DNA of 64,000 nt, from the NCBI RefSeq assembly GCF_900113665.1, contig NZ_FOQD01000003.1, positions 248,001 to 312,000 on the forward strand. Reading direction: 5' to 3'. The notes beneath the pieces were generated by a model. That model ran no database searches. It worked only from the letters and a program-made list of their open reading frames with translations, and was not told the DNA's origin. This document shows, piece after piece, positions 48,236 through 55,675 of this stretch (its first letter is position 1; the number at the start of each line of letters is the position of its first letter). The position numbers and the translations under genes were made by a program. Source of the DNA: Planctomicrobium piriforme (GTDB lineage: Bacteria; Planctomycetota; Planctomycetia; Planctomycetales; Planctomycetaceae).

Positions 48236-49126
48236 CTACCTGCTCCTCAGAGCAGCCAGAACCTCGTCGGTAATCGCTTTCACGAGCGCTTCGGTCTCGA
48301 ATCCGCTGTTCGAGGACGGTGCGCCGCTGCCCATGGGCTTGAGGTAGCCTGCGAACGACGGAGGCGGATCAAATGCAACCACGTTCGGTTCGGGTGCATT
48401 CGCCGCTTTGTAGCCTTCGCGAAATGCAGTGTTACCGCACAGGTCGCAGTCTTCCAGATGGAAACGGGGATCGTCGAAGCCGAGCTTCTTCTTGAGATCA
48501 AGCAGCTCGCGTGACTTCTGCTCATTGAGATAGGTGATCCCGCCCAATTGCTTGGAGAGGATCAGAATCCGGCAATAGGCGTCGAGGATTTCCGTCTTCC
48601 AGTAGGCCTCTTCCAGCGTCTTGCCGAACGTCACCGTCCCGTGATTGGTGAGGATGATCGTGTTCGACGACTTCAGAAACGGCGTGACGGTGTCGGCGAA
48701 GCCCTGGGCGCCCGGAGTTTCATAGGGGGCCAGCGGAACCTCGCCCATGAAGACTTCAATTTCCGGCAGCACGCACTGCGGAATGGCTTCCCGGGAAACG
48801 GCAAACGCCGTGGCATGCGGCGGGTGGCAGTGCACCACCGCCTTCACGTCGGGACGATGCTTCATGATGTTCAGGTGCAGCAGGATCTCGCTGGTCCGCT
48901 TCCGGGTGCCGGCGAGCTGCTTGCCGTCGAGATCGACCATGCAGATGTCTTCATGCTTCATGAAGCCTTTGCAGATCATCGTCGGACTGCAGAGCACTTC
49001 ATTTTCGCCCACGCGATACGAGATATTGCCGTCGTTGGCCGCGGCAAAGCCCTTCGTATAAACGCGACGGCCAACCTCGCAGATCCATTCCTTGATCTCG
49101 GGATTGTTGAAGAGGGGGTGGTACAT
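48236..49126 (-). CDS. Class II aldolase of the microcompartment
   Basis: Zinc-dependent class II aldolase/adducin family protein of 296 aa, expected to cleave fuculose- or rhamnulose-1-phosphate to lactaldehyde and DHAP. NDGNISYRVGENEVLCSPT (phosphate binding), EILLHLNIMKHRPDVKAVVHCHPPHA (zinc His) and ILTNHGTVTFG (zinc His). A linker rich in Pro/Ser leads to a C-terminal amphipathic helix EALVKAITDEVLAALRSR, a typical encapsulation peptide. AGGAG 8 nt before the ATG. The 244-bp gap upstream is AT-rich near 49145-49180 and may hold its own promoter. Confidence 0.9.
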   Translation of the reverse strand: MYHPLFNNPEIKEWICEVGRRVYTKGFAAANDGNISYRVGENEVLCSPTMICKGFMKHEDICMVDLDGKQLAGTRKRTSEILLHLNIMKHRPDVKAVVHCHPPHATAFAVSREAIPQCVLPEIEVFMGEVPLAPYETPGAQGFADTVTPFLKSSNTIILTNHGTVTFGKTLEEAYWKTEILDAYCRILILSKQLGGITYLNEQKSRELLDLKKKLGFDDPRFHLEDCDLCGNTAFREGYKAANAPEPNVVAFDPPPSFAGYLKPMGSGAPSSNSGFETEALVKAITDEVLAALRSR

Positions 49127-49370
49127 TTGCGAACTCCTGTAGACTCAAAAAAATTAAATTCAGTTATTTTCAATCAAGATGCGGAATCGCATCCACTGCT
49201 GTACAAATTTCAGGATTGCCTGATCGCGGTCGTCCCTGTGCTGACGTTCTTCATCGGCTTTTTCGCCAAGTCCCCGAACATCCTGTTCGGAAACTCAGCA
49301 CAAACTGGGTTCCAAAATCTGCCCGTGCGATCATTAACACGGACTCCACATCATCGAATTTCCTAATTTT

Positions 49371-49655
49371 TCATGGGTTGACGCGAATTTCATCAAGCAA
49401 AGCCGCACAGTAGGCGTCGATCGGCTTCACCTCGGGATGAAACGGGGCGGACGCTTCGGCACCGTCGCTGATCGCGATCATCGACCCTGGCCCGGAACCC
49501 ATTTCATCGAAGACCACAATCGGCTCCCCACGACCTTCCGTCCCTCCGTTCAGCCCCTTGCGGCTCAGCGGCACGACCAGTTTCCACACCGCCCCCTGCA
49601 CCGAGGGGTGGCAGCGTGACAACGTGATTCGTCCGATGACTTCGCCGATACGCAT
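49371..49655 (-). CDS. BMC vertex protein, EutN/CcmL family, copy 1
   Basis: Pentameric shell vertex protein of 94 aa (BMC-P): MRIGEVIGRITLSRCHPSVQGAVWKLVVPL, then GEPIVVFDEMGSGPGSMIAISDGAEA, read in parts. The upstream sequence on the coding strand is pyrimidine-rich (CCTTCCTCCTC) and has no ribosome site, followed by a heptamer array. One of three BMC-P genes, the number usual in planctomycete loci. Confidence 0.92.
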   Translation of the reverse strand: MRIGEVIGRITLSRCHPSVQGAVWKLVVPLSRKGLNGGTEGRGEPIVVFDEMGSGPGSMIAISDGAEASAPFHPEVKPIDAYCAALLDEIRVNP

Positions 49656-49663
49656 GAGGAGGA

Positions 49664-49698
49664 AGGGGTCAGGGGTGAGGGATTAGGGGACAGGGTGT
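49664..49698. repeat. Heptamer array before BMC-P copy 1
   Basis: AGGGGTC, AGGGGTG, AGGGATT, AGGGGAC and AGGGTGT in register, 9 nt from the BMC-P start codon. Confidence 0.85.
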
Positions 49699-49722
49699 TT
49701 AGCCGCACACTTCATGTGTGCG

Positions 49723-50430
49723 TCACTTTGTCTGGATTTCTCGAAAAATGTTCTTCAGTTCAAAATAGGTTCTGGCACTCGTGTCGAGGCACCAGACGTT
49801 CGCCCGAAGTTGTTTGCGGATCAGCCGGATGTCGCCCGCATCGCGAATGGCAACCGCCTTCACCTTCTCATTGCGATTTGCCAGACAAGCGGCGCGATGG
49901 GTCTGATCGGCGAGGATCACGACCTGACCGGCGCCCCCTCGGCAGATTTCCCCTGTCGCCAGTTTGGCCGCATCATCAGGGCAGCCGAGAAACTCCCGTT
50001 TCCAGCCGCCTGCAAGTTCCTGCCACAGCTGATCGACCGCTTTGGAATTCTTCACCACGATCAACAGGGGCGAGGTCGTGACAACCGCCGCCGCCGATTT
50101 CGTTTCGGCACTCGCCGCAGGTGCTGCCTGACGAATCAGAGTGAGCTTGCGACCACGAATCACATCTTGTGCTGCCGGCGTCACAATGGCTTTGGGCAAC
50201 ACCGAGATCGAAGCACCAGCGCTGACGTTCTCGAGCGACTCTGCCGTGACGACAGACCCGTCAATCACCATCACGCCGGTACTGACCACAGCCGCAGCCA
50301 CCATCTTCACGACAGGTGATAGCGTCGTCTTCTCACCAGACGGAACAGCCCGCGGTGCCGCCGCCGACTGGCCGAGCTGGCTCAGCACGTTGGCGACAAT
50401 GCGGTCGATGGCGTCCGGAGAGAATGACAT
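49723..50430 (-). CDS. BMC-associated protein with an RpiB-like C-terminal domain
   Basis: Protein of 235 aa. An N-terminal amphipathic helix (PDAIDRIVANVLSQLGQ) looks like an encapsulation peptide. The middle (SLENVSAG, KAIVTPAAQDVIRGRKLTLIR) resembles the TPAA segment near EutT/EutQ-like proteins. The C-terminal half, with CLANRNEKVKAVAIRDAGD and RANVWCLDTSARTYFE, looks like the sugar-phosphate isomerase RpiB (IRAAL...NDANVLxLGAR) but lacks a clear active-site Cys loop. Probably a luminal protein; function not established. Confidence 0.7.
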   Translation of the reverse strand: MSFSPDAIDRIVANVLSQLGQSAAAPRAVPSGEKTTLSPVVKMVAAAVVSTGVMVIDGSVVTAESLENVSAGASISVLPKAIVTPAAQDVIRGRKLTLIRQAAPAASAETKSAAAVVTTSPLLIVVKNSKAVDQLWQELAGGWKREFLGCPDDAAKLATGEICRGGAGQVVILADQTHRAACLANRNEKVKAVAIRDAGDIRLIRKQLRANVWCLDTSARTYFELKNIFREIQTK

Positions 50431-50434
50431 GGAG

Positions 50435-50523
50435 GAGTCGAGTGTTCAGTGTTGAGTGTCGAGTGCCAGAAGTTGTTAAGTCTTTGAAACGCCTTGCTGA
50501 AAGCTGACAGCTGATCGCTATTG
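50435..50523. repeat. Composite heptamer array filling a BMC gene junction
   Basis: GTGTTCA, GTGTTGA, GTGTCGA and GTGCCAG on the left, GCTGAAA, GCTGACA, GCTGATC and GCTATTG on the right. The right set ends in the stop codon of the next BMC-P gene (CTA at 50518-50520); the left begins just after the previous start codon. The vocabularies are those of cassettes 2 and 4. Confidence 0.9.
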
Positions 50524-50778
50524 GCCGTCTGGCTGGCCCATCACCATCCACCGGACGGGCGTTGCCTTTGTGCCCATCACCTGACTCACTTCTTTTCCGT
50601 CCGAGGTGATGATGACCTGTCCGCCGATGGGAGCTCCGAGACTATCGATCGCCAACAACGGCTCGCCGTCATCGCCGCCATTCGCAGTCAACGGCTGCAC
50701 AATCAACAACCGCCACCCGTTCATCGAACGGTGTTTGACGGTAGAGGTTGCGTTGCCGATGACGAGAGCCAGGTTCAT
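50518..50778 (-). CDS. BMC vertex protein, EutN/CcmL family, copy 2
   Basis: Protein of 86 aa (BMC-P): MNLALVIGNATSTVKHRSMNG, then GEPLLAIDSLGAPIGGQVIITSDGKEV read in parts. The ATG at 50778 is preceded directly by a heptamer array, so its 5' leader consists of repeats and shows no ribosome site. Middle pentamer gene of the locus. Confidence 0.9.
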   Translation of the reverse strand: MNLALVIGNATSTVKHRSMNGWRLLIVQPLTANGGDDGEPLLAIDSLGAPIGGQVIITSDGKEVSQVMGTKATPVRWMVMGQPDGQ

Positions 50779-50839
50779 GTCGAGTGTCCAGTGACGAGTG
50801 TCCAGTGACGAGTGTCCAGTGACGAGTGTCCAGTGCCAG
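50779..50839. repeat. Left heptamer arm of S23 cassette 2
   Basis: GTGTCCA and GTGACGA alternate four and three times, then GTGCCAG. The array begins at the base next to the start codon of BMC-P copy 2. It is the inverse of the arm at 51244-51277. Confidence 0.95.
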
Positions 50840-50864
50840 ATGACCAAATACTTGTACCTTTAGT

Positions 50865-51230
50865 TCACTTTCGAATTAACGATTTCCTCAGGCCACTAAG
50901 CATTCTTGAGACGTCGTCTGCAAGCTGCGTCAATTTGTCGAAGTCTTCCCGGTTGATATATCTCAGCTTGAGTGCGATGCAGATCTGCGACACCGTTTCC
51001 AATGTCGAGCCGTAGGCAATTTCGACGAAACGGGCAAAGTCGACATCTGAACTCCGACTTGATCCTTCCGCAATGTTCGAGGAAATTGACACAGCGGCCC
51101 GCCGCAACTGACTCACAAGCCCAAACCTCTCGCCATCTGGAAATGTTGCAGTGACCTGGTAGACGAGTTCCGCGTAGTCAATCGCTTTTCGCCATACATC
51201 CAGGTCATAGAAGCGAAACTTGGCAGCCAT
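50865..51230 (-). CDS. Four-helix bundle S23-like protein 2
   Basis: Protein of 121 aa. Core FGLVSQLRRAAVSISSNIAEG, SSRSSDVDFARFVEIAYGST. The ATG at 51230 has AGGA 6 nt before. Only moderately similar to the other three copies, so not a recent tandem duplicate. It lies between the aldehyde dehydrogenase and BMC-P copy 2, within inverted GTGTCCA/TGGACAC arms. Translation on the BMC transcript is likely; role unknown. Confidence 0.9.
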   Translation of the reverse strand: MAAKFRFYDLDVWRKAIDYAELVYQVTATFPDGERFGLVSQLRRAAVSISSNIAEGSSRSSDVDFARFVEIAYGSTLETVSQICIALKLRYINREDFDKLTQLADDVSRMLSGLRKSLIRK

Positions 51231-51243
51231 CTGAGTCCTGCCT

Positions 51244-51277
51244 CTGGCACTGGACACTCGTCACTGGACACGGGACT
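51244..51277. repeat. Right heptamer arm of S23 cassette 2
   Basis: CTGGCA, CTGGACA, CTCGTCA, CTGGACA and CGGGACT, one nt before the stop codon (CTA) of the aldehyde dehydrogenase. Same words as 50779-50839 in inverted orientation. Confidence 0.9.
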
Positions 51278-51278
51278 C

Positions 51279-52778
51279 CTACGAGATGAGTGACGTCCTC
51301 CGTTTTCTCGTAAACGTCAACGGGCTCGTCACCCCTTCGCCGGTCGGCGTGGCGACGCTGAACGACAGGTAGCCTTCGCCTCCGAGACCCAGGCCGGCCA
51401 TGCTCGGTCCGTTCTTAACGAACAGGGTCGTGTTCATCAGCTTGCCCATCTCGTCCATGGTCTTCACGTCTCGTGAGTGGATCAGCGCGGTGTGGCCAAA
51501 GCCATGTTCGAATTCGTAAGCCAGCGCGATCGAGTGTTGAGTATCTTTCGTGCGGATAAATGGAACGAACGGCATCATCTGTTCTTCGGGCACGAAGGGA
51601 TTGCTCGTATCGGTTTCCCCATACAGCAATTGAGTCCCTGCCGGCACGCTGACACCGATCTGCTGTGCGATGACAGCCGCGTCCTTGCCGATCAGATCGC
51701 GATTGAGAATCGCATGACCACCCGGTTCTTTGGGAGGCGAGAAAGCCAGCTTGGTCAGCGTTTCGATTTGTTGAGCGCTCAGCCGGAAACCGCCGTGACG
51801 GCTCATCGCTTCCATCAACGGGTCGAATATCTTCTGCTCGGCGAAGACTTCTTTTTCGCCGATGCAGAGCAGGTTGTTGTCGTAAGCGCCCCCAATCACG
51901 ATTGACTTCGCGGCCTTTTCCAAATCGGCGGTGTAATCGACGACCACGGGAGGGTTGCCTGGGCCGGCGACAATTGCCTTCTTCGAAGACTGCAACGCAG
52001 CGCGAGCGACGGCCGGACCGCCGGTCACCAGCAGGACGCGAACGCCCTTGTGATGGAAGACTTCGTTCGCCGACTCAATCGTCGGCTTGCCGATGATCGT
52101 CACGAGGTTTTCGATGCCGATGGCATCGGCAAAAGCCTTATTGAACGCCTGCACTCCAGTGCAAGCGATCTTCGCGCCGCTCGGATGCGGATTGAACACC
52201 ACCGTGTTGCCTGCAGCGACGATATTCACAATGTTGCCTGCCAGCGTCGGCAGGGAGTGCGTGACGGGAGTGATGGCTCCAATGACACCGAACGGGGCGT
52301 ATTCTTCGAGCGTCAGCCCGTTGTCGCCGCTGTAGCAGTCGGGCTTGATGAACTCGGTGCCAGGCACCAGTTTGATGATCTTGAGCTTTTCGATCTTGTG
52401 ATCGACGCGGCCGATTTTGGTCTCTTCCATCTCAGCGCGACCCCACAGGTCGGCATTCTTTTCGCACATCTCTTTCACGATGCGGACAACTGTCGCCCGA
52501 TCGCCCATGGTCTTCTTCTGCAGTTTCACGAAGGCTTCGTTGGCTGCGGCGACGGCGTCGTTGACGTTGTCAAACACGCCCCAGTTGCCGCTGCCGTGAT
52601 GGACGGAGCCGGCGGAAGCGGGAATCGACGTCCCGGCCGAAATGACGGGAATCCCGCCTTTTTTCAGCGAGGATTGTCCATAAATGCGTCCGGCATCCGG
52701 GTTGCCCTTGGGCTTGCGGCCCAGTTCCGACAGCACTTCCTCGACGACTGCGCGGATGGTGGATTCGTTGGCTTGCAT
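51279..52778 (-). CDS. CoA-acylating aldehyde dehydrogenase of the microcompartment
   Basis: PduP/EutE-like enzyme of 499 aa oxidising the aldehyde to acyl-CoA. The N-terminal encapsulation peptide ESTIRAVVEEVLSELGRK is followed by a linker with GNPDAGRIYGQSSLKKGG. NAD-binding region PVTHSLPTLAGNIVNIVAAG, catalytic Cys in NNLLCIGEKEVFA, and ending GEGVTSPLTFTRKRR. In planctomycetes the proposed substrate is lactaldehyde. It supplies PduL with lactoyl- or propionyl-CoA and regenerates NADH in the lumen. Confidence 0.93.
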   Translation of the reverse strand: MQANESTIRAVVEEVLSELGRKPKGNPDAGRIYGQSSLKKGGIPVISAGTSIPASAGSVHHGSGNWGVFDNVNDAVAAANEAFVKLQKKTMGDRATVVRIVKEMCEKNADLWGRAEMEETKIGRVDHKIEKLKIIKLVPGTEFIKPDCYSGDNGLTLEEYAPFGVIGAITPVTHSLPTLAGNIVNIVAAGNTVVFNPHPSGAKIACTGVQAFNKAFADAIGIENLVTIIGKPTIESANEVFHHKGVRVLLVTGGPAVARAALQSSKKAIVAGPGNPPVVVDYTADLEKAAKSIVIGGAYDNNLLCIGEKEVFAEQKIFDPLMEAMSRHGGFRLSAQQIETLTKLAFSPPKEPGGHAILNRDLIGKDAAVIAQQIGVSVPAGTQLLYGETDTSNPFVPEEQMMPFVPFIRTKDTQHSIALAYEFEHGFGHTALIHSRDVKTMDEMGKLMNTTLFVKNGPSMAGLGLGGEGYLSFSVATPTGEGVTSPLTFTRKRRTSLIS

Positions 52779-52834
52779 GTTTTCCTCCTGCTGATGCGGC
52801 GCTCGACAATGGTGTCAGCGATGATTGAACAGTC

Positions 52835-53293
52835 TCACTGCGTGAACGCAGTTTGTGATTCGATGAATTGATCCAGCCTGGTCTTGGTCGGAAAGATCAG
52901 CACCATGACTGCCAGCATCACGATCTGCAGTGCCAGCGACCACCAGTTCTGTTCGACGATATAAGCGACGGCGTTGGCCAGAGCCGCGATTTCACAAATG
53001 GCATACTTCACGATCGTTCGCGTCTGCCAGGCCGCGGCCAGGGCTTTCGGATCGCGAGAGGCGTCCGCTCGAACGCCCCAATTCGAAGCCACGCCCATCG
53101 CGACGACGCAGAGTGCCGTGAAGCCCGCCATGACGAAGCTGATCGTATCTCCGGTGTTGGCCATTCGCGGCGGCAGCGTGTTCCCCAGAAACGTCACAAT
53201 GCCAGTCGTCGAGATGACTCCCGCAATCAGCGCAATGGCGATGATCTGCGTGGAGCGCAACACGATTTCCGGCGAGTGAAGATCCTGAGTCAT
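52835..53293 (-). CDS. Four-helix membrane protein within the BMC locus
   Basis: Protein of 152 aa with about four hydrophobic segments (IIAIALIAGVISTTGIVTFLG, ISFVMAGFTALCVVAMG, YAICEIAALANAVAYIV, SLALQIVMLAVMVLIF read in parts) and a cytosolic C-terminus. It lies between BMC-P copy 3 and the aldehyde dehydrogenase, on the same strand, with short gaps. Integral membrane proteins are not shell parts, so it might transport a substrate or product or tether the shell. No family recognised. Confidence 0.75.
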   Translation of the reverse strand: MTQDLHSPEIVLRSTQIIAIALIAGVISTTGIVTFLGNTLPPRMANTGDTISFVMAGFTALCVVAMGVASNWGVRADASRDPKALAAAWQTRTIVKYAICEIAALANAVAYIVEQNWWSLALQIVMLAVMVLIFPTKTRLDQFIESQTAFTQ

Positions 53294-53302
53294 AATTCTC
53301 TA

Positions 53303-53611
53303 TCAGTTCGAACGGTAGATCGATTTCGTCCCGATCTGGACGGTGTCGATGATGCCGATGATCGCACAGTCGATGGGCAGCATTTTCGTTTCGTCGGTGA
53401 AGCGAGCGCTCGACCCCTGCACGATCAACACCACTTCCCCCTCACCGGCTCCGACAGTATCGACCGCAATGAAGGTGCGGCCTGTGGATTTCAGGGAATC
53501 CTGCGATTGCTCGTCGACCCGTAACGGCTCGACAATAAACAGCGTCTGGCCGACCATGCTGTCGACCTTCTGCGTGGCAGTCAGATTACCGGTAATTTTG
53601 GCGAGGAACAT
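53303..53611 (-). CDS. BMC vertex protein, EutN/CcmL family, copy 3
   Basis: Protein of 102 aa (BMC-P): MFLAKITGNLTATQKVDSMVG, RTFIAVDTVGAGEGEVVLIVQGSSAR and CAIIGIIDTVQI. Closest of the three to the typical EutN/CcmL layout. It follows the S23 gene 3 cassette and precedes the membrane protein in the transcript. Confidence 0.93.
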   Translation of the reverse strand: MFLAKITGNLTATQKVDSMVGQTLFIVEPLRVDEQSQDSLKSTGRTFIAVDTVGAGEGEVVLIVQGSSARFTDETKMLPIDCAIIGIIDTVQIGTKSIYRSN

Positions 53612-53623
53612 TGGGGGTGGGTT

Positions 53624-53656
53624 TAAGGTTGATGGTTTATGGTTGAAGGTTTAATC
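53624..53656. repeat. Left heptamer arm of S23 cassette 3
   Basis: GGTTGAT, GGTTTAT, GGTTGAA and GGTTTAA-type words in register. The stop codon (TTA on plus) of S23 gene 3 is inside the last word. Inverse of 54021-54055. Confidence 0.9.
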
Positions 53657-54004
53657 CGCAAGGCTGGTTCGCAGTCCTGAAAGGACTTTGGCGAGCCGTT
53701 GGCTCATCCGATAGAGCTCGTCGAAGGCCGGGTCGCTGACAAACCCTTGTCGCTTTGCGATTGTCAGATGCGAAACAACCTCCATTAACGATCCAAATGC
53801 AATTTGAATGAATCTCACAAAGTCTTTGTTCGATCCTCTTCCGCTGCCTTCAGCAAGGTTCGCTGCGATAGAGACTGAAGCTCGCCGCAATTGATTTGTA
53901 ATTCCAAAACGTTCGTCGGCAGGAAATGATCTCGTCGTGTGGTAAATGAGATCCGCATATTCGACGGCGAGCTGCCAGGCATCGAGGCGTTCAAATCCAA
54001 ACAT
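53651..54004 (-). CDS. Four-helix bundle S23-like protein 3
   Basis: Protein of 117 aa from the ATG at 54004; reading further upstream would only translate the heptamer words. Core FGITNQLRRASVSIAANLAEG, SGRGSNKDFVRFIQIAFGS. Situated between acetate kinase and BMC-P copy 3. Arms on both sides carry GGTTGAA/TTCAACC words in inverted orientation. Its stop codon is made by the left arm. Confidence 0.9.
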   Translation of the reverse strand: MFGFERLDAWQLAVEYADLIYHTTRSFPADERFGITNQLRRASVSIAANLAEGSGRGSNKDFVRFIQIAFGSLMEVVSHLTIAKRQGFVSDPAFDELYRMSQRLAKVLSGLRTSLAD

Positions 54005-54020
54005 CGCCTGAATCCCTACC

Positions 54021-54055
54021 TTCAACCTTAAACCCTCAACCTTCAACCACCTTCA
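54021..54055. repeat. Right heptamer arm of S23 cassette 3, overlapping the ackA 3' end
   Basis: TTCAACC, TTAAACC, CTCAACC, TTCAACC and ACCTTCA in register. It encodes the last codons and the TGA of acetate kinase. Confidence 0.92.
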
Positions 54056-55223
54056 CCGTCTGTCTGGCAACCACAATCTCCTCATTCGTCGGCACTGACC
54101 AGATCTGGACTTTGCTGCCTGCGGCGGACAGGTTGGTGTCCGATTTCACAGGCACGTTCTTCGCCGGGTCGAGTTCGATGCCGGCGTAGGTCATGTTTTC
54201 GCAGACCAGGCTGCGGATGCGGGTGCTGTTTTCGCCGATGCCGCCGGTGAAGACGATGGCATCCGCCCCGTTGAGCACCGCCAGGTATTGCCCGATGTAC
54301 TTTTTGATGTCCGCGGCATAGACCCGAATCGCGAGATCCGCCCGGGCGTTCCCGGCGTCGGCCGCCTGTTCGATGTCGCGGAGGTCAGGCGACACGCCGC
54401 TCATGCCCTGCAGTCCCCCCTTGGATGCCAGGTCATTCAGCAACGTGTCGTAATCCTTGCCGGTCAACCGCTTGAGCAGCCGGAGCGCGAACGGATCGAA
54501 GTCGCCGACGCGGTTGTTCTGCGGCAGGCCAGACTGAGGAGTCATGCCCATCGAGGTCGAACGGGACTCGCCCCCTTCAATCGCACAGACAGAACTGCTC
54601 CCCCCGAGGTGGCAGGAGATGATCTTGGCATCGTCCCGGCCCAGTAACTGCGCCATCCGCGAACCGATGAAACGATGGCTGGCGCCATGGAATCCCCAGC
54701 GGCGGACCTCGAAGTTCTCAGTCCACTCATACGGCACTGCATAGGTGCGGTACTCGGGACGGATCGTTTCGTGAAACGCCGTCTCCAACGCTGCGACCAG
54801 CGGGATCTCCGGGAAGGAGGCCATCAATTGCCGCATGGCTTTCGCATAGGGGGGATTGTGTGCCGGTGCGACGTCGGCCAGAGCCTCCATCGTCGACAAC
54901 AATTCCGCATCAACGCGACGAATGCCGCTCAGCCGTCCGGCGAAGACCGCCTTGAAGCCAATCGCGGCGACTTCATCCACCGATTTCAGACAGCCCGTCT
55001 GCGGGTTGGTGAGCTGATCCAGACACATCCGCACGGCGGCGGCGTGATCGGGAATCCGCTTCACTTCCTGCAGCTTGTGATCTCCAACTTCGGCAACACA
55101 AGTCGAATCGGCATCCTGTCCAATCCGGTCAATCCCTCCTCGTGCCAACTGCGTTTCCGACGCCATGTCGAACAGCCGGTACTTGAAGCTGGTGGAACCG
55201 AGATTGGCAACAAGGATTTTCAT
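54036..55223 (-). CDS. ackA: Acetate/propionate kinase
   Basis: Kinase of 395 aa that turns acyl phosphate and ADP into acid and ATP. MKILVANLGSTSFKYRLFD (phosphate loop), GFHGASHRFIGSRMAQLLG, ISCHLGGSSSVCAIEGG, and VFTGGIGENSTRIRSLVCENM. In the locus it harvests the PduL product. The last residues VVEG and the stop derive from heptamer words; its 5' leader is also an array (55227-55261). It has no encapsulation peptide, so it probably works in the cytosol. Confidence 0.95.
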   Translation of the reverse strand: MKILVANLGSTSFKYRLFDMASETQLARGGIDRIGQDADSTCVAEVGDHKLQEVKRIPDHAAAVRMCLDQLTNPQTGCLKSVDEVAAIGFKAVFAGRLSGIRRVDAELLSTMEALADVAPAHNPPYAKAMRQLMASFPEIPLVAALETAFHETIRPEYRTYAVPYEWTENFEVRRWGFHGASHRFIGSRMAQLLGRDDAKIISCHLGGSSSVCAIEGGESRSTSMGMTPQSGLPQNNRVGDFDPFALRLLKRLTGKDYDTLLNDLASKGGLQGMSGVSPDLRDIEQAADAGNARADLAIRVYAADIKKYIGQYLAVLNGADAIVFTGGIGENSTRIRSLVCENMTYAGIELDPAKNVPVKSDTNLSAAGSKVQIWSVPTNEEIVVARQTVKVVEG

Positions 55224-55226
55224 ACA

Positions 55227-55261
55227 GCGGTCAGCTTTCAGCGATCAGCAGTCAGCAAATA
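55227..55261. repeat. Left heptamer arm of S23 cassette 4
   Basis: GCGGTCA, GCTTTCA, GCGATCA, GCAGTCA and GCAAATA, beginning 3 nt from the ackA start codon. Inverse of the arm at 55648-55675. Confidence 0.92.
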
Positions 55262-55270
55262 CAAACATTG

Positions 55271-55636
55271 TCACAGGTTGTTGTTGGCTTGGAGGCGACG
55301 AAGCAGTCCTGCCAGCATTCGACGAACTTCAGCCGCCAGCGGCTCAAGTTGCGAATGTGCCTCTTCTGCGAGGTAGCCCAAGTCTTTTGCCAGTAACAGG
55401 TGATATTCCGTTTCACTCACTGACCCAGCGGCAATATTCAGGAATCGTGCAAAATCAGCGTCAGACTGCCGTCCGCAGCCTTCAGCGATGTTCGCGGCAA
55501 CGCTTGCCGCACTGCGGCGGATTTGGCTGGTCAGCCCATACAGTTCGCACTGGGGAAAATCCTGAGTTTGGCGGTAAATGTTCAGCGTTAAAGCATGCGC
55601 TTTGCTCCAAACATCGAACTGCCGAAAATCTCGCAT
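55271..55636 (-). CDS. Four-helix bundle S23-like protein 4
   Basis: Protein of 121 aa. Core YGLTSQIRRSAASVAANIAEG, CGRQSDADFARFLNIAAGSVSE. The ATG at 55636 has AGGAAG upstream. Between BMC-H copy 2 and acetate kinase. Flanked by inverted GGTCAGC-type arms. Like the others, in the same orientation as the BMC transcript. Confidence 0.9.
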   Translation of the reverse strand: MRDFRQFDVWSKAHALTLNIYRQTQDFPQCELYGLTSQIRRSAASVAANIAEGCGRQSDADFARFLNIAAGSVSETEYHLLLAKDLGYLAEEAHSQLEPLAAEVRRMLAGLLRRLQANNNL

Positions 55637-55647
55637 CGATGACTTCC

Positions 55648-55675
55648 TGCTGATAGCTGACCGCCGAAAGCTCAC
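55648..55675. repeat. Right heptamer arm of S23 cassette 4
   Basis: TGATAGC, TGACCGC and CGAAAGC-type words; read on the minus strand they are GCTTTCG, GCGGTCA and GCTATCA, the vocabulary of 55227-55261. It abuts the stop codon of BMC-H copy 2. Confidence 0.88.

Noticed and set aside
49127..49370. Small gene between aldolase and BMC-P copy 1
   Set aside because: Short frames there lack a ribosome site and family resemblance; better read as a promoter region.
54005..54046. Upstream extension of S23 protein 3
   Set aside because: The extra residues are only translated heptamer words; ATG 54004 aligns with the family start.
47725..55636. Diversity-generating retroelement with Avd-like proteins
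   Set aside because: No reverse transcriptase, template repeat or variable repeat in the window; similarity of S23 to Avd alone is not enough.
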